This document shows, piece by piece, positions 8,304-16,134 of a stretch of DNA of 64,000 nt; within the stretch, counting starts at the first letter, position 1, and every line of letters starts with the position of its first letter. The stretch covers positions 124,001 to 188,000 of the forward strand of contig CAKUZD010000003.1 of NCBI GenBank assembly GCA_934718275.1, in the 5' to 3' direction. The stretch is from an uncultured Candidatus Melainabacteria bacterium. Lineage in GTDB: Bacteria > Cyanobacteriota > Vampirovibrionia > Gastranaerophilales > Gastranaerophilaceae. Under the pieces are notes generated by a model. It made no database searches and was not told the DNA's origin. It saw only the letters and a list, made by a program, of their open reading frames with translations. The position numbers and the translations under genes were made by a program.

Positions 8304-10568
8304 CTAAAATTTGTATTCCGGAATTTCAAATGGTTCATTATTTGCATCTTTATCAACAAATTCAAGATAATATTTCATAGCTTCTTCTTTTGTTGAATTG
8401 TAGAATTTATCATCGATAAATTTTTTGTGCAATTCAGTTCTTTCTCCGGAATAATTACCCATAACATTTGCGTAAGTTTCCAGAACTGCTTTGTTAGAGC
8501 CTCCGCCATAAGCTTTTGTTTTTGCATCAGTTCCGGATGGTCTGATTTCAATGTATTTATCTGAAAATTCAAGATACGTTCCATCGCCAACAAATTTTAT
8601 TGAGATTAGGTTGTCGAAAATTAAACTTTTGAAAGCATCATTTAAGACTTCTTTAACATCATTTAATGTCATTTTGTTTTCTTTTACGCCAATTGCCATT
8701 GAAAGATAGAACAAATCGTTTTTGGTTCTCAGGGTTTCGCCGGCAATTTTAGCTTCTTTTAATTTGTTAATGTCCGGTTCTGATTCGTTATAATAAGCTA
8801 TATCAACGCGAGTGTCAAAACGACCAATGATACTATTTTCTTCAAAGATTTGGACAAGATATTCTGATAAAGAAACCTGTTCTTTTTGAAGTTTTGCAAT
8901 TAATGCAGATGCAACAATAATGGCTTCTGTTGCACTTTTTTCTCTCATAGCAATTGCAAATCTTTCATTTTGAGATTTTATTAATTCTTCAGTTCCCATA
9001 ATCATACCGCCGGATTCCTCTCCTGCAAACAATAAACGCGGATTAATTCCTAAATTTATGGTGTTTCCGAGAACATCATCAACCAAAACTTCTGCAGTTT
9101 GAGCTTTTTTGAGTTTTAATTCAACCTTTTTCATGATATTTGCAATTTCTTTGAAGCCAACAGGTACATTTACGACTTTAATTCCCTGTTTTTTTGCCCA
9201 TTCATCCCAAGAAATTGTAGAAGCTGTTGTTTTAATCATAAATCTTGGGTGTTTATCCCACAAGTTTTGAGCTTTTAATTGTTTTGCCCAAAAGTCCATA
9301 AGCATTAAGAAAGCTTGGTTTGCAGTAAATATAGTTAAAATTAGATTGTCATTTAACTTAATGTAGTCAATACCTGCTTTTTCAAGTTCAGGAATTGTGC
9401 AAGCATATTCTGTTTGAGCAACAGTTAACCTGTCATGGTCAGGATCTGTAATTAAAACTGCTGTTCCAACAGGAAGGCCGGTTAATCTTTCTTCGTAATG
9501 CATTGTTTCAATCACGGGGAAGAATTTTTCTCCATTTTGGCGTTTTGCAACTACTGTTGCATCGACAGAGTAATCATAAAAAGCCTTTTCGCCTTTTGGA
9601 GTGTGGTCATATTTACCTATAGAATGGAAGAAAGAATCTTCTTCCGTATCAAACCATGTAAATTTATCTGAAATATCTAATTTTTTCAAAACTCGGCTTA
9701 GTGTTCTGTATGCAGAGCCACCAACGCTTTCTATAACAATTTTATCTTTTATTGTCTTGATTAAATCCAAATTTACTTTTTGAGCAACTCCGGATTTAAG
9801 ATATTCAACATATAAATCGACTCCATCGTCAATATTTGTTAGAACTTTTTCGTCTATTAACGGATTGTTTTTTGCGGCAATTTTTATTTCGTAAGTTCCA
9901 TTTTCCTTTGTTTTGTCAAATATTTCTTGAATTTTATTTACAAATTCCATAGATTCTTCGGGTAAATATTGGCTACCTTGACAATTTAGGTCTTTTGTTG
10001 CGTTTTTTACCGAAATACCGTGGCTTGAAGTGATATACTCACCTCCAAGTAAATCTAATTTAAATGCCAAAAAAGAAGCAAGCCATATTGGAATTGTTTT
10101 TTTACCTTCGGGTACAAGTGTTCTTATACCTTGTGCGGCTTGTATTCTTGTAATTGCGTCCAGAAATAAATCTGAATTATATCTAACTTCTCTACCTGCA
10201 ACTTTTACAATTTGTTTCCCTTTATATTTTTCATTTGCAACAAGGGCTTTAGCTAAAGTTGCAAGAACAATACCTACTAAATTAATAGGAAATCTTGTAT
10301 CTTGAGGGTATAAAATGTTTTGCGGCCCTCTAATTCCGGCAGTTGAAACTTTTGCTTCTTTGGCATAGTTTGCAAACCATTCTTCAAGGTTTAAACCTTC
10401 CGGGTTGTTTTCTTTATCGTATGGTTTTAAGTGCTCTTTTTTTAATATAAAAGTAAATTCTCCATCTTGTGAAAAATCCATAAGATTAAGATTTTTTATA
10501 TAATCCGGAGTTTTTTCGTAAACGCTTTTAAATAGTTCATTTTCAAGTTTTATATTTGATGTTTTCAT
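8304..10568 (-). CDS. Alpha-D-phosphohexomutase (phosphoglucomutase/phosphomannomutase family), long form
   Basis: A 754-residue enzyme moving phosphate between C1 and C6 of hexose phosphates. The four family signatures are present in order: GIRGPQNILYP near residue 75, the phospho-serine loop ITSSHGIS (~residue 182), the Mg2+ loop ITDPDHDRLT (~residue 378), and the phosphate-binding loop IEIRPSGTDAKTKAY near residue 680. Typical enzymes have 450-580 residues, so this is about 200 longer, with extra sequence mainly between the loops. The catalytic loop reads SSHG where most members have ASHNP, yet the serine and histidine remain. AAGGAGAG precedes the ATG. Family assignment is firm; preference for glucose or mannose phosphates cannot be read from sequence. 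Confidence 0.85.
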   Translation of the reverse strand: MKTSNIKLENELFKSVYEKTPDYIKNLNLMDFSQDGEFTFILKKEHLKPYDKENNPEGLNLEEWFANYAKEAKVSTAGIRGPQNILYPQDTRFPINLVGIVLATLAKALVANEKYKGKQIVKVAGREVRYNSDLFLDAITRIQAAQGIRTLVPEGKKTIPIWLASFLAFKLDLLGGEYITSSHGISVKNATKDLNCQGSQYLPEESMEFVNKIQEIFDKTKENGTYEIKIAAKNNPLIDEKVLTNIDDGVDLYVEYLKSGVAQKVNLDLIKTIKDKIVIESVGGSAYRTLSRVLKKLDISDKFTWFDTEEDSFFHSIGKYDHTPKGEKAFYDYSVDATVVAKRQNGEKFFPVIETMHYEERLTGLPVGTAVLITDPDHDRLTVAQTEYACTIPELEKAGIDYIKLNDNLILTIFTANQAFLMLMDFWAKQLKAQNLWDKHPRFMIKTTASTISWDEWAKKQGIKVVNVPVGFKEIANIMKKVELKLKKAQTAEVLVDDVLGNTINLGINPRLLFAGEESGGMIMGTEELIKSQNERFAIAMREKSATEAIIVASALIAKLQKEQVSLSEYLVQIFEENSIIGRFDTRVDIAYYNESEPDINKLKEAKIAGETLRTKNDLFYLSMAIGVKENKMTLNDVKEVLNDAFKSLIFDNLISIKFVGDGTYLEFSDKYIEIRPSGTDAKTKAYGGGSNKAVLETYANVMGNYSGERTELHKKFIDDKFYNSTKEEAMKYYLEFVDKDANNEPFEIPEYKF

Positions 10569-10668
10569 GTGTCTCTCTCCTTAATAATAGTTATAATATA
10601 TATGAAAAACTTGTAATGTGCAAACTTTGCATATATAATTATATTATTAAACTTAAAGGAGAGATACT

Positions 10669-11358
10669 TTGTTCTGGGATAAAGATAAAAACTACACAAG
10701 GCGAACTGCCGATGAATATAATATTTGGAGAACAATTTTTCAATTTATTATTTGCAGAATTTTTTACATGATTAGATGTAAGCTTATATATCGTTTGGAA
10801 GTTGAGGGTTTGGAAAATGTGCCAAAAGATAATTCATACATAGTTTGTCCAAATCATTTATCGACCTTGGATCCTCCAATGATTGCAGGTATTTTGCCAA
10901 GAAGGGTTTCTTTTATGGCTAAAAAAGAACTTTTTGATATTCCTTTTATCAGGTGGTGGATTGATTGGCTCGGTACTTTTGCCGTAAATAGAGAAAGTTT
11001 AGGACCATCAACAATAAAAACGGTTTTGGAAATAAAGAAAAGTAATTGGGTATTTGGTATTTTCCCACAAGGAACAAGAGGTGTTCCAGGGGTGATATCA
11101 GGAGTTACTGAAGGGTTTGCAAAGCTTGCAAAGATTACAAAATGTTCAGTTTTGCCTATCGGTATTGTAGGAACTCAGGAGGCTAAACATTTGCCTTTCA
11201 CAGGAAAAGTTATAGTAAAAATTGGAAAGCCTATCCCGTATAGTAAAGATCCTGAGGAAGTTCGCCAAGAATGGATAAAACAAATTCAAGTATTGACAGG
11301 GTTTAAGTATGAAGAACCGCAAGAACATTTAGGAGCCGGCGATGAACAAAGAGCGTAA
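10669..11358 (+). CDS. plsC: 1-acyl-glycerol-3-phosphate acyltransferase, first of a tandem pair
   Basis: A 229-residue PlsC/LPLAT protein that would transfer a fatty acyl chain to lysophosphatidate at the membrane during phospholipid synthesis. Motif I is NHLSTLDPP (His and Asp catalytic), motif II is around GTFAVNRES and motif III is FPQGTRG (the usual EGTRS position). A hydrophobic segment lies near residues 20-40. The start is TTG 10669 with AAAGGAGA 6-8 bases before it. A longer frame starting upstream lacks such a site. The last 17 bases overlap the next gene, a second plsC-like gene that begins with the same opening pattern (RNYNRRYPNEYNI against KNYTRRTADEYNI), so the pair is a tandem duplication. 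Confidence 0.9.
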   Translation: MFWDKDKNYTRRTADEYNIWRTIFQFIICRIFYMIRCKLIYRLEVEGLENVPKDNSYIVCPNHLSTLDPPMIAGILPRRVSFMAKKELFDIPFIRWWIDWLGTFAVNRESLGPSTIKTVLEIKKSNWVFGIFPQGTRGVPGVISGVTEGFAKLAKITKCSVLPIGIVGTQEAKHLPFTGKVIVKIGKPIPYSKDPEEVRQEWIKQIQVLTGFKYEEPQEHLGAGDEQRA

Positions 11359-12043
11359 TTATAATAGGAGATATCCAAATGAATATAATATTTTCAGAAC
11401 GATGTTTTATATGTCATTTTTGTATTTTGTTGTAATTCCGTTTATGAAAATATTTTATGATTGCAAAATTACAGGTAGAGAAAATCTTCCAACAAAAGCT
11501 AAAAGCGGAAAATTTATTTATACTGCAAATCATGTTTCTCATTTTGATCCTCCGATGGTAACAATGGCTTGTGGCAGACCTATTGCTTACATGGCTAAAA
11601 AAGAGTTGTTTCAAAAAGGTGATAAATTTGAATGGCTTGTGAAACGTTTAGGGGCTTTTGCAGTAGATAGAACTAAGCCTGAGATTGCAACTTTTAAAAC
11701 AGTAAAAGATATTTTATCTACCAGTTGGTCCTTGGGAGTATTTCCTCAAGGGGGGATTAGACCTTATGGTTCAGATATAAATGATTTGAAAAAAGGTTTT
11801 ATTGTAATTGCCAAAAATGCAAAAGCTGATATTGTGCCTGTTGCAATTGGAGAATTTACCGGTTATCCAAAACTAAAACCGTTTACAAGAAGGAAGGTTC
11901 GTTTGCATGTTGGTAAACCTATTTCTTATAAACTAAGTTATGAAGAAATTACCTATGAGTGGTGTAAGCAGATAGCAGAATATGCTGATTATACAAATTC
12001 AGCCCCAAATCCTTCAGATAATAAAGAAGTAGGGGCATTGTAG
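11342..12043 (+). CDS. 1-acyl-glycerol-3-phosphate acyltransferase, second of a tandem pair
   Basis: A 233-residue paralogue of the preceding gene, overlapping it by 17 bases and probably translated by coupling. Motif I is NHVSHFDPP, motif II is in GAFAVDRTK and motif III is FPQGGIRP, where the usual GTR is replaced by GGIR. That substitution in the acyl-acceptor loop suggests a different acceptor or reduced activity compared with the first copy. A hydrophobic stretch at residues ~20-35 should anchor it in the inner membrane. The poly-G leader cassette follows 36 bases after its stop. Family assignment is firm; the exact acyl acceptor is not determined. Confidence 0.88.
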   Translation: MNKERNYNRRYPNEYNIFRTMFYMSFLYFVVIPFMKIFYDCKITGRENLPTKAKSGKFIYTANHVSHFDPPMVTMACGRPIAYMAKKELFQKGDKFEWLVKRLGAFAVDRTKPEIATFKTVKDILSTSWSLGVFPQGGIRPYGSDINDLKKGFIVIAKNAKADIVPVAIGEFTGYPKLKPFTRRKVRLHVGKPISYKLSYEEITYEWCKQIAEYADYTNSAPNPSDNKEVGAL

Positions 12044-12078
12044 TTTCCTTTTAAATCGTGTTTATTCTGAGTAAGATA

Positions 12079-12107
12079 TTGAAAAATTATAAAAAATATG
12101 TCATAAT
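12079..12107 (+). promoter_or_regulatory. Promoter of poly-G leader cassette, copy 1
   Basis: TTGAAA (12079-12084) and CATAAT (12102-12107) are 17 bases apart. The second cassette at 47820 has the same hexamers and spacing. Confidence 0.65.
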
Positions 12108-12128
12108 GGAAAATGTAATATTTGAAAA

Positions 12129-12199
12129 GAGAGGATTTTATGGAAAAGAATGAATTAAAGCAGGTTCTCGGGGGGGGGGCAATCGCCGCATAACCTCTC
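12129..12199 (+). promoter_or_regulatory. Inverted repeat flanking the leader ORF; one arm is the ribosome-binding site
   Basis: GAGAGG (12129-12134) is the ribosome site five bases before the leader ATG. Its perfect complement CCTCTC is at 12194-12199, just after the leader's stop codon. The same pair flanks the leader in the second cassette. Pairing would hide the ribosome site; this is a prediction. Confidence 0.5.
12140..12193 (+). CDS. 17-residue leader ORF with G10 tract (copy 1)
   Basis: With ten Gs as printed (12170-12179), the ORF reads MEKNELKQVLGGGAIAA then TAA. GAGAGG gives a strong ribosome site. Adding one G shifts translation into the frame that is open without a stop from 12154 through the pilin-like gene ending at 13074. 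That would give one protein with a 74-residue leader before FTLAEV. The second copy at 47881 encodes MEKKGLEFVLGGGAIAV with an identical G10 tract. Conservation between copies continues beyond the stop in the shifted frame. The ORF may therefore be the start of a phase-variable pilin rather than a free peptide. The ELKQVLGGG end also resembles double-glycine leaders. An assembly error in homopolymer length is possible but would have to affect both copies. Confidence 0.55.
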   Translation: MEKNELKQVLGGGAIAA

Positions 12200-12216
12200 A
12201 TAATCATAGTTTTAAG

Positions 12217-13074
12217 GTGTTTGAAGCGCTGAGAAACTTATCAATTTTGCAGGAATGCAGAGTGAGTTCAAGAGATGGTGAGTTAGCAAGGATTTACAAA
12301 TTCAAGAAATATTCCAATAATTTGCCGGATTTTCTTGATAAAAAAGTAGGAAAAGCTGCTTTTACATTAGCGGAAGTTTTAATTACTCTTGGCGTTATTG
12401 GTGTTGTTGCGGCTATGACTATGCCAAGTTTGATAGCTAAGTACCAAGAGATTGTTTTGGTAAATAAAGCCAAAAAAGCGATGTCTACTATTCAAAATGC
12501 TTTAGTTTTAACCAGACAGAGAAACGGTTTTGATAGTAATGCAGAAATTTTTGTTTCCGATGTTCCTGCATCCAAAGCCGCTGATTTGCTTTTTCCAAAT
12601 TTAAATGTTGTAAAACGTTGTGCTGCGGGAGATTTAGCGTGTGGGGAATATGTTATAAAACGAGCGAGGGCAGAAAATGATGGTTTTGGTAATGTAGCAA
12701 AGCCTTTTAATCTTACATATATTCCCAAAGTGGTACTTGTTGACGGAACAGTAATAGGTGTTCAGTCTGCTACTTATGAAGGTCCGGATTGTACTGCCTA
12801 TTATACTGCTTATGATAAGGATAAAAATGGTAATTATATTTTAGATGCAGATGGAAATAAAACAGGTGCAAAAAAAATTGCAGAACCTCATTGTGGCACA
12901 ATCTTTTTTGATGTAAATGGTGAGAAAGGACCAAATCAGTTTGGCGCAGATGCGTTTTATATATACGTCACTTCTCAAGGGTATATTCAATCTAGTGGCA
13001 ACATAAATGACGTTTTGAGAACGGGTAAATTAACTGCCAAAAAATATGATGAAAATCAAAAATTTAATAAGTAG
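12217..13074 (+). CDS. Type IV pilin-like protein, downstream of poly-G leader
   Basis: Read with ten Gs, the frame can start at GTG 12217, which has a weak AAGG directly adjacent. With eleven Gs it would be continuous with the leader ORF at 12140. The prepilin signature AAFTLAEVLITLGVIGVVAAM begins at codon ~48 from the GTG: a prepilin peptidase site with Ala at -1 instead of the usual Gly, Glu at +5 and one hydrophobic helix. The globular part has Cys pairs and ends with a block shared with other pilins here (IFFDVNGEKGPNQFGADAF, also seen as VDINGAKAPNKYG). Such proteins are pilus or pseudopilus subunits assembled from the inner membrane. The ~48- or 74-residue leader is far longer than normal (5-20). 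A strong terminator follows. Confidence 0.82.
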   Translation: MFEALRNLSILQECRVSSRDGELARIYKFKKYSNNLPDFLDKKVGKAAFTLAEVLITLGVIGVVAAMTMPSLIAKYQEIVLVNKAKKAMSTIQNALVLTRQRNGFDSNAEIFVSDVPASKAADLLFPNLNVVKRCAAGDLACGEYVIKRARAENDGFGNVAKPFNLTYIPKVVLVDGTVIGVQSATYEGPDCTAYYTAYDKDKNGNYILDADGNKTGAKKIAEPHCGTIFFDVNGEKGPNQFGADAFYIYVTSQGYIQSSGNINDVLRTGKLTAKKYDENQKFNK

Positions 13075-13108
13075 AAAAAACCTCTGAGTACTTCTCAGAG
13101 GTTTTTTT
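13075..13108 (+). terminator. Intrinsic terminator
   Basis: Stem CCTCTGAG/CTCAGAGG with loop TACTT followed by T7, directly after the pilin stop. The A-rich left flank lets it also serve the convergent gene at 13134. Confidence 0.9.
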
Positions 13109-13133
13109 ATATTTGAAGAAAGAAATTATTTGA

Positions 13134-14285
13134 TTATGCAGCTTGTGCCGGTTGTTTTGGAGCATTCATTTTTACTTCTTTTGCTGCTGCTTCAGAAGTA
13201 GATGTTTGTTCTACAGGCATTTGTTCTAGTTTTGCAAGAGCTGCTGTTGCTGCTTTTTGAACATTTTCGTCTTTATCATTTTTAGCAATTGTAAACAAAG
13301 TTGCTAGGTCTTGTTTGTATGCCGGTTGTTGAATATAGCTTAATGCTTCAATTGCTGATGTTCTTACCATTGGGTTAGGGTTGTTTTTCAATTGTTCTAC
13401 AATTGTTACAGCTCCTGGAAGTTCTGTTAGAGGAACTGTTGAGCCTGTTAATTTTGCAACTTCATCACCATATAGTTTCTGCATTATTGATGATGTGAAC
13501 ATAGCGTAGCTTTTATTTCTTTCGGCTTGTTCCATTGGTGTAATTGTTGTTGCTAATTTTTTATCGGCATCTGAAAGTTGTTCACCTTTCATTAGTTTTT
13601 CTCTTGCTGCAATTTGTTCTGCAGTTGGTCCTTGTAGCTTACTAGAATCTGTGTTAACGATTGTATTCAATGCATTTACCACTTTTTCATCCAACAATTC
13701 AGTAGCTTTTTGAGGTTCGTCTTTTACCATATTAGCAATTTCTTCCATAGCATTTGCTTGAACTTCGTAATCAGGATTAGACAATTTGGCAATAAATGAA
13801 TTCAAATCAACTTGTGGTGCCATTGGCGCAGGTTGTTCAATTTCAACCTTAGGAGCTTCGGCTTTAGGAGCTTCTGTTGTAGGTTGAGTTACCATCGGAG
13901 CCGGAGTATTAATGTTTTGTTGTTGAATAACCTGAGGAGCTGCTGCCGGTGCTGCTAACTGTGGAGCAGGAGGAGTTGTTTGTCCGGGCATGCTTGCTAC
14001 AGGTTGTTGCGGCATGTAGTATGGTTGAACCGGAGCCTGCGGGTAATCATATAATTGTGCTTGCGGGTAGTTGTAAAAAGGCATTGTTGGCTGAGCATAT
14101 TGAGGTGTGTTTGCTGCAGCTTGCCCAACACCTGGAGCACTTACTGATGGGTTGTGTACGTCAATCTTTACTGCATTGTAATTAGGAGCAGGTGTAGCCT
14201 GTGGATATTGCGCATATTGTGGTGCGTATGGCTGCACTTGGGGTTGTTGCATGTAAGGATTTACTAAATTTGGAGCTTGAATCAT
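13134..14285 (-). CDS. Pro/Gln-rich protein with HEAT-like repeats
   Basis: A 383-residue protein without signal peptide or membrane segment. The first ~160 residues are low-complexity, rich in P, Q, A and Y, with repeated YPQA/YAQ units and then APKAEAPKVE. The C-terminal half (~165-360) is helical and contains HEAT-like units such as SNPDYEVQANAMEEIANMV, NPNPMVRTSAIEALSYI and DENVQKAATAALAKLE. HEAT repeats usually form protein-binding scaffolds. A GGAAG ribosome site lies upstream of the ATG. The neighbours (pilin, transketolase half) give no clear role. I do not recognise the family; the layout suggests a cytoplasmic scaffold or adaptor. Confidence 0.8.
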   Translation of the reverse strand: MIQAPNLVNPYMQQPQVQPYAPQYAQYPQATPAPNYNAVKIDVHNPSVSAPGVGQAAANTPQYAQPTMPFYNYPQAQLYDYPQAPVQPYYMPQQPVASMPGQTTPPAPQLAAPAAAPQVIQQQNINTPAPMVTQPTTEAPKAEAPKVEIEQPAPMAPQVDLNSFIAKLSNPDYEVQANAMEEIANMVKDEPQKATELLDEKVVNALNTIVNTDSSKLQGPTAEQIAAREKLMKGEQLSDADKKLATTITPMEQAERNKSYAMFTSSIMQKLYGDEVAKLTGSTVPLTELPGAVTIVEQLKNNPNPMVRTSAIEALSYIQQPAYKQDLATLFTIAKNDKDENVQKAATAALAKLEQMPVEQTSTSEAAAKEVKMNAPKQPAQAA

Positions 14286-14436
14286 TTAATTTCTTCCTTT
14301 CAATAAAATATTTCTATATTTTTATTCTACTGTTTAAATATCCCTCAAGATATAAAATTGCTAAAATTTCGGATTTTTTTAATAATTCTTAACAAAATAA
14401 TATTAAAGGCTTTAGATTTTGATAAATTTTTGTTTG

Positions 14437-14445
14437 TGCTATAAT
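14437..14445 (+). promoter_or_regulatory. Extended -10 promoter upstream of the transketolase-half gene and ftsEX
   Basis: TGC followed by TATAAT (14440-14445) is an extended -10. A weak TTGATA lies 15 bases upstream. It probably drives the run from 14479 to 18827, whose gaps are at most 10 bases. Confidence 0.55.
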
Positions 14446-14478
14446 GTTTTTGTGCACAGATGAACGGGATTGTATAAA

Positions 14479-15438
14479 ATGATTATTAACAGAAAAGAAA
14501 AAAAGTCTATTAGGTCTACTTTTGGAAAAACTTTAGCAGAATTAGGGAAAAATAATCCAAATATTGTTGTTTTGGATGCAGATTTGTCATGTTCAACGCA
14601 AACTCAAATATTTGCAAAAGAATTTCCTGAAAGATTTTTTGACTGTGGAATTGCAGAACAAGATTTAATAACTACTGCTACAGGATTGTCAACTACCGGA
14701 AAGATTCCTTTTGCGGCCAGTTTTGCAGTATTTATAACAGGTAGAGCTTACGATCAAATAAGAAACTCTGTTTGTTATCCAAAATTTAATGTAAAAGTAG
14801 TTGGAACCCATGGGGGCATTACTGTTGGAGAGGATGGCGCAAGTCATGAAGCATTAGAAGATATTTCTTTAATGCGAGGTTTGCCAAATATGTCTGTTAT
14901 GGTTCCGGCGGATTGCCGCGAGTGTGAACAGATTCTTAAATATGCATCTGAGCATGTTGGCCCTATGTATATTAGAATTCCACGTTCAAATGTTTGTGAT
15001 GTTTTTGATGAAAGTTATAAATTTGATTTTAACAAAGCAAATGTTTTGCAAGAAGGAAAAGATGTAGTTATATATACTAACGGTGAAACATTGGCAGAAG
15101 TTATAGAGGCGGTGAACGCTTTAGAAAAAGAAGGTTATTCTGTTGCAATTGTCAATGTTCCCGTTGTTAAACCGATTGATAGTAAAACAATTGTTGAAAC
15201 CGCAAAGAATGCAAAATTTGTGATTACTGTAGAAAATCATTCTGTTATGGGTGGTTTAGGTAGTGCAATTTGTGAGGTTTTGGCTGAAGAATATCCTACT
15301 CATGTTCATAGAATAGGTGTTCAAGATAAATTCGGACAAAGTGGAACAGCAGAAGAATTAATGGACTGTTATGGTTTGTCTGCCGAAAAATTAAAAGTAG
15401 CGATTGAACAATATATAAATAAATATTGTGAAAAATAA
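14479..15438 (+). CDS. Transketolase C-terminal subunit
   Basis: A 319-residue protein equal to the C-terminal half of transketolase: the pyrimidine-binding domain (DADLSCSTQTQIF; FDCGIAEQDLITTATG with the catalytic glutamate) and the C-terminal domain (GQSGTAEELMDCYGL). In organisms with split transketolases the N-terminal thiamine-pyrophosphate half is normally the gene just upstream. Here the upstream gene is an unrelated minus-strand protein, so the partner must lie outside this window. The ATG at 14479 was chosen over TTG 14470 because CGGGA then sits about 10 bases upstream. Split DXP-synthase-like proteins look similar, but length and motifs favour transketolase. ftsE follows 9 bases downstream. 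Confidence 0.88.
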   Translation: MIINRKEKKSIRSTFGKTLAELGKNNPNIVVLDADLSCSTQTQIFAKEFPERFFDCGIAEQDLITTATGLSTTGKIPFAASFAVFITGRAYDQIRNSVCYPKFNVKVVGTHGGITVGEDGASHEALEDISLMRGLPNMSVMVPADCRECEQILKYASEHVGPMYIRIPRSNVCDVFDESYKFDFNKANVLQEGKDVVIYTNGETLAEVIEAVNALEKEGYSVAIVNVPVVKPIDSKTIVETAKNAKFVITVENHSVMGGLGSAICEVLAEEYPTHVHRIGVQDKFGQSGTAEELMDCYGLSAEKLKVAIEQYINKYCEK

Positions 15439-15447
15439 AGGAAAAAA

Positions 15448-16134
15448 ATGAATCAATTTATTCAATTTAGATCAGTTACAAAAAAGTATAAAAATGATCA
15501 TTATGCTTTAAAAAACATAAACCTTGACATTATGTCAGGAGAGTTTGTGTTTATTGTAGGTGCATCAGGAGCCGGTAAATCAACATTAATGAAGCTTTTG
15601 TACAATGAGGAACGCCCAACAAGCGGAACTGTTACAATTGGGGGAATTAATATTGCGAATTTGTCTAATGACAAGGTCCCGAATTTGAGAAGATGCATGG
15701 GAATTGTTTTTCAGGATTATAAACTTCTTCAAAATCAAAGTGTGTATGATAATGTTGCTTATGTTATAAGAACTCTTGGTATAAGTTCTAAGGAAATTAA
15801 TGCGAGAGTTTCAGGGGCTTTGAAAATTGTAGGTTTGTATGATAAAATGAACGCTACACCTTCAGAATTGTCAGGTGGAGAACAGCAAAGGGTTGGGATT
15901 GCAAGAGCTATTGTGAACGGACCTCCTTTGTTAATCGCAGATGAACCTACCGGTAATTTGGACCCGAAGAATTCTATGGAAATTATGCAAATTTTGGATC
16001 AAATTAATCAAAGAGGCATAACAGTTATAGTGTCTACACATGATAATGTTATGGTAGATTATTTTAGAAAAAGAGTTATTACTCTTGATAATGGCGAAGT
16101 TGTAAGAGATATACAAGCAGGTACTTATGAATAA
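15448..16134 (+). CDS. ftsE: Cell division ATP-binding protein FtsE
   Basis: A 228-residue ABC ATPase. Walker A is GASGAGKST, the Q-loop is in VFQDYKLL, the signature is LSGGEQQRVGIARAI and Walker B is LLIADEPTGNLDP, with the H-loop in STHD. FtsE pairs with FtsX at the division site to control septal peptidoglycan hydrolases. A GGAAAAAA site precedes the ATG. The gene overlaps ftsX by 8 bases, the usual coupled arrangement, which makes the assignment secure compared with other MacB-type ATPases. Confidence 0.95.
   Translation: MNQFIQFRSVTKKYKNDHYALKNINLDIMSGEFVFIVGASGAGKSTLMKLLYNEERPTSGTVTIGGINIANLSNDKVPNLRRCMGIVFQDYKLLQNQSVYDNVAYVIRTLGISSKEINARVSGALKIVGLYDKMNATPSELSGGEQQRVGIARAIVNGPPLLIADEPTGNLDPKNSMEIMQILDQINQRGITVIVSTHDNVMVDYFRKRVITLDNGEVVRDIQAGTYE

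Noticed and set aside
12170..12179. G10 tract as a pure sequencing error
   Set aside because: Not excluded, but two separate copies with the same length, conserved promoter and shifted-frame conservation make a biological role more likely.
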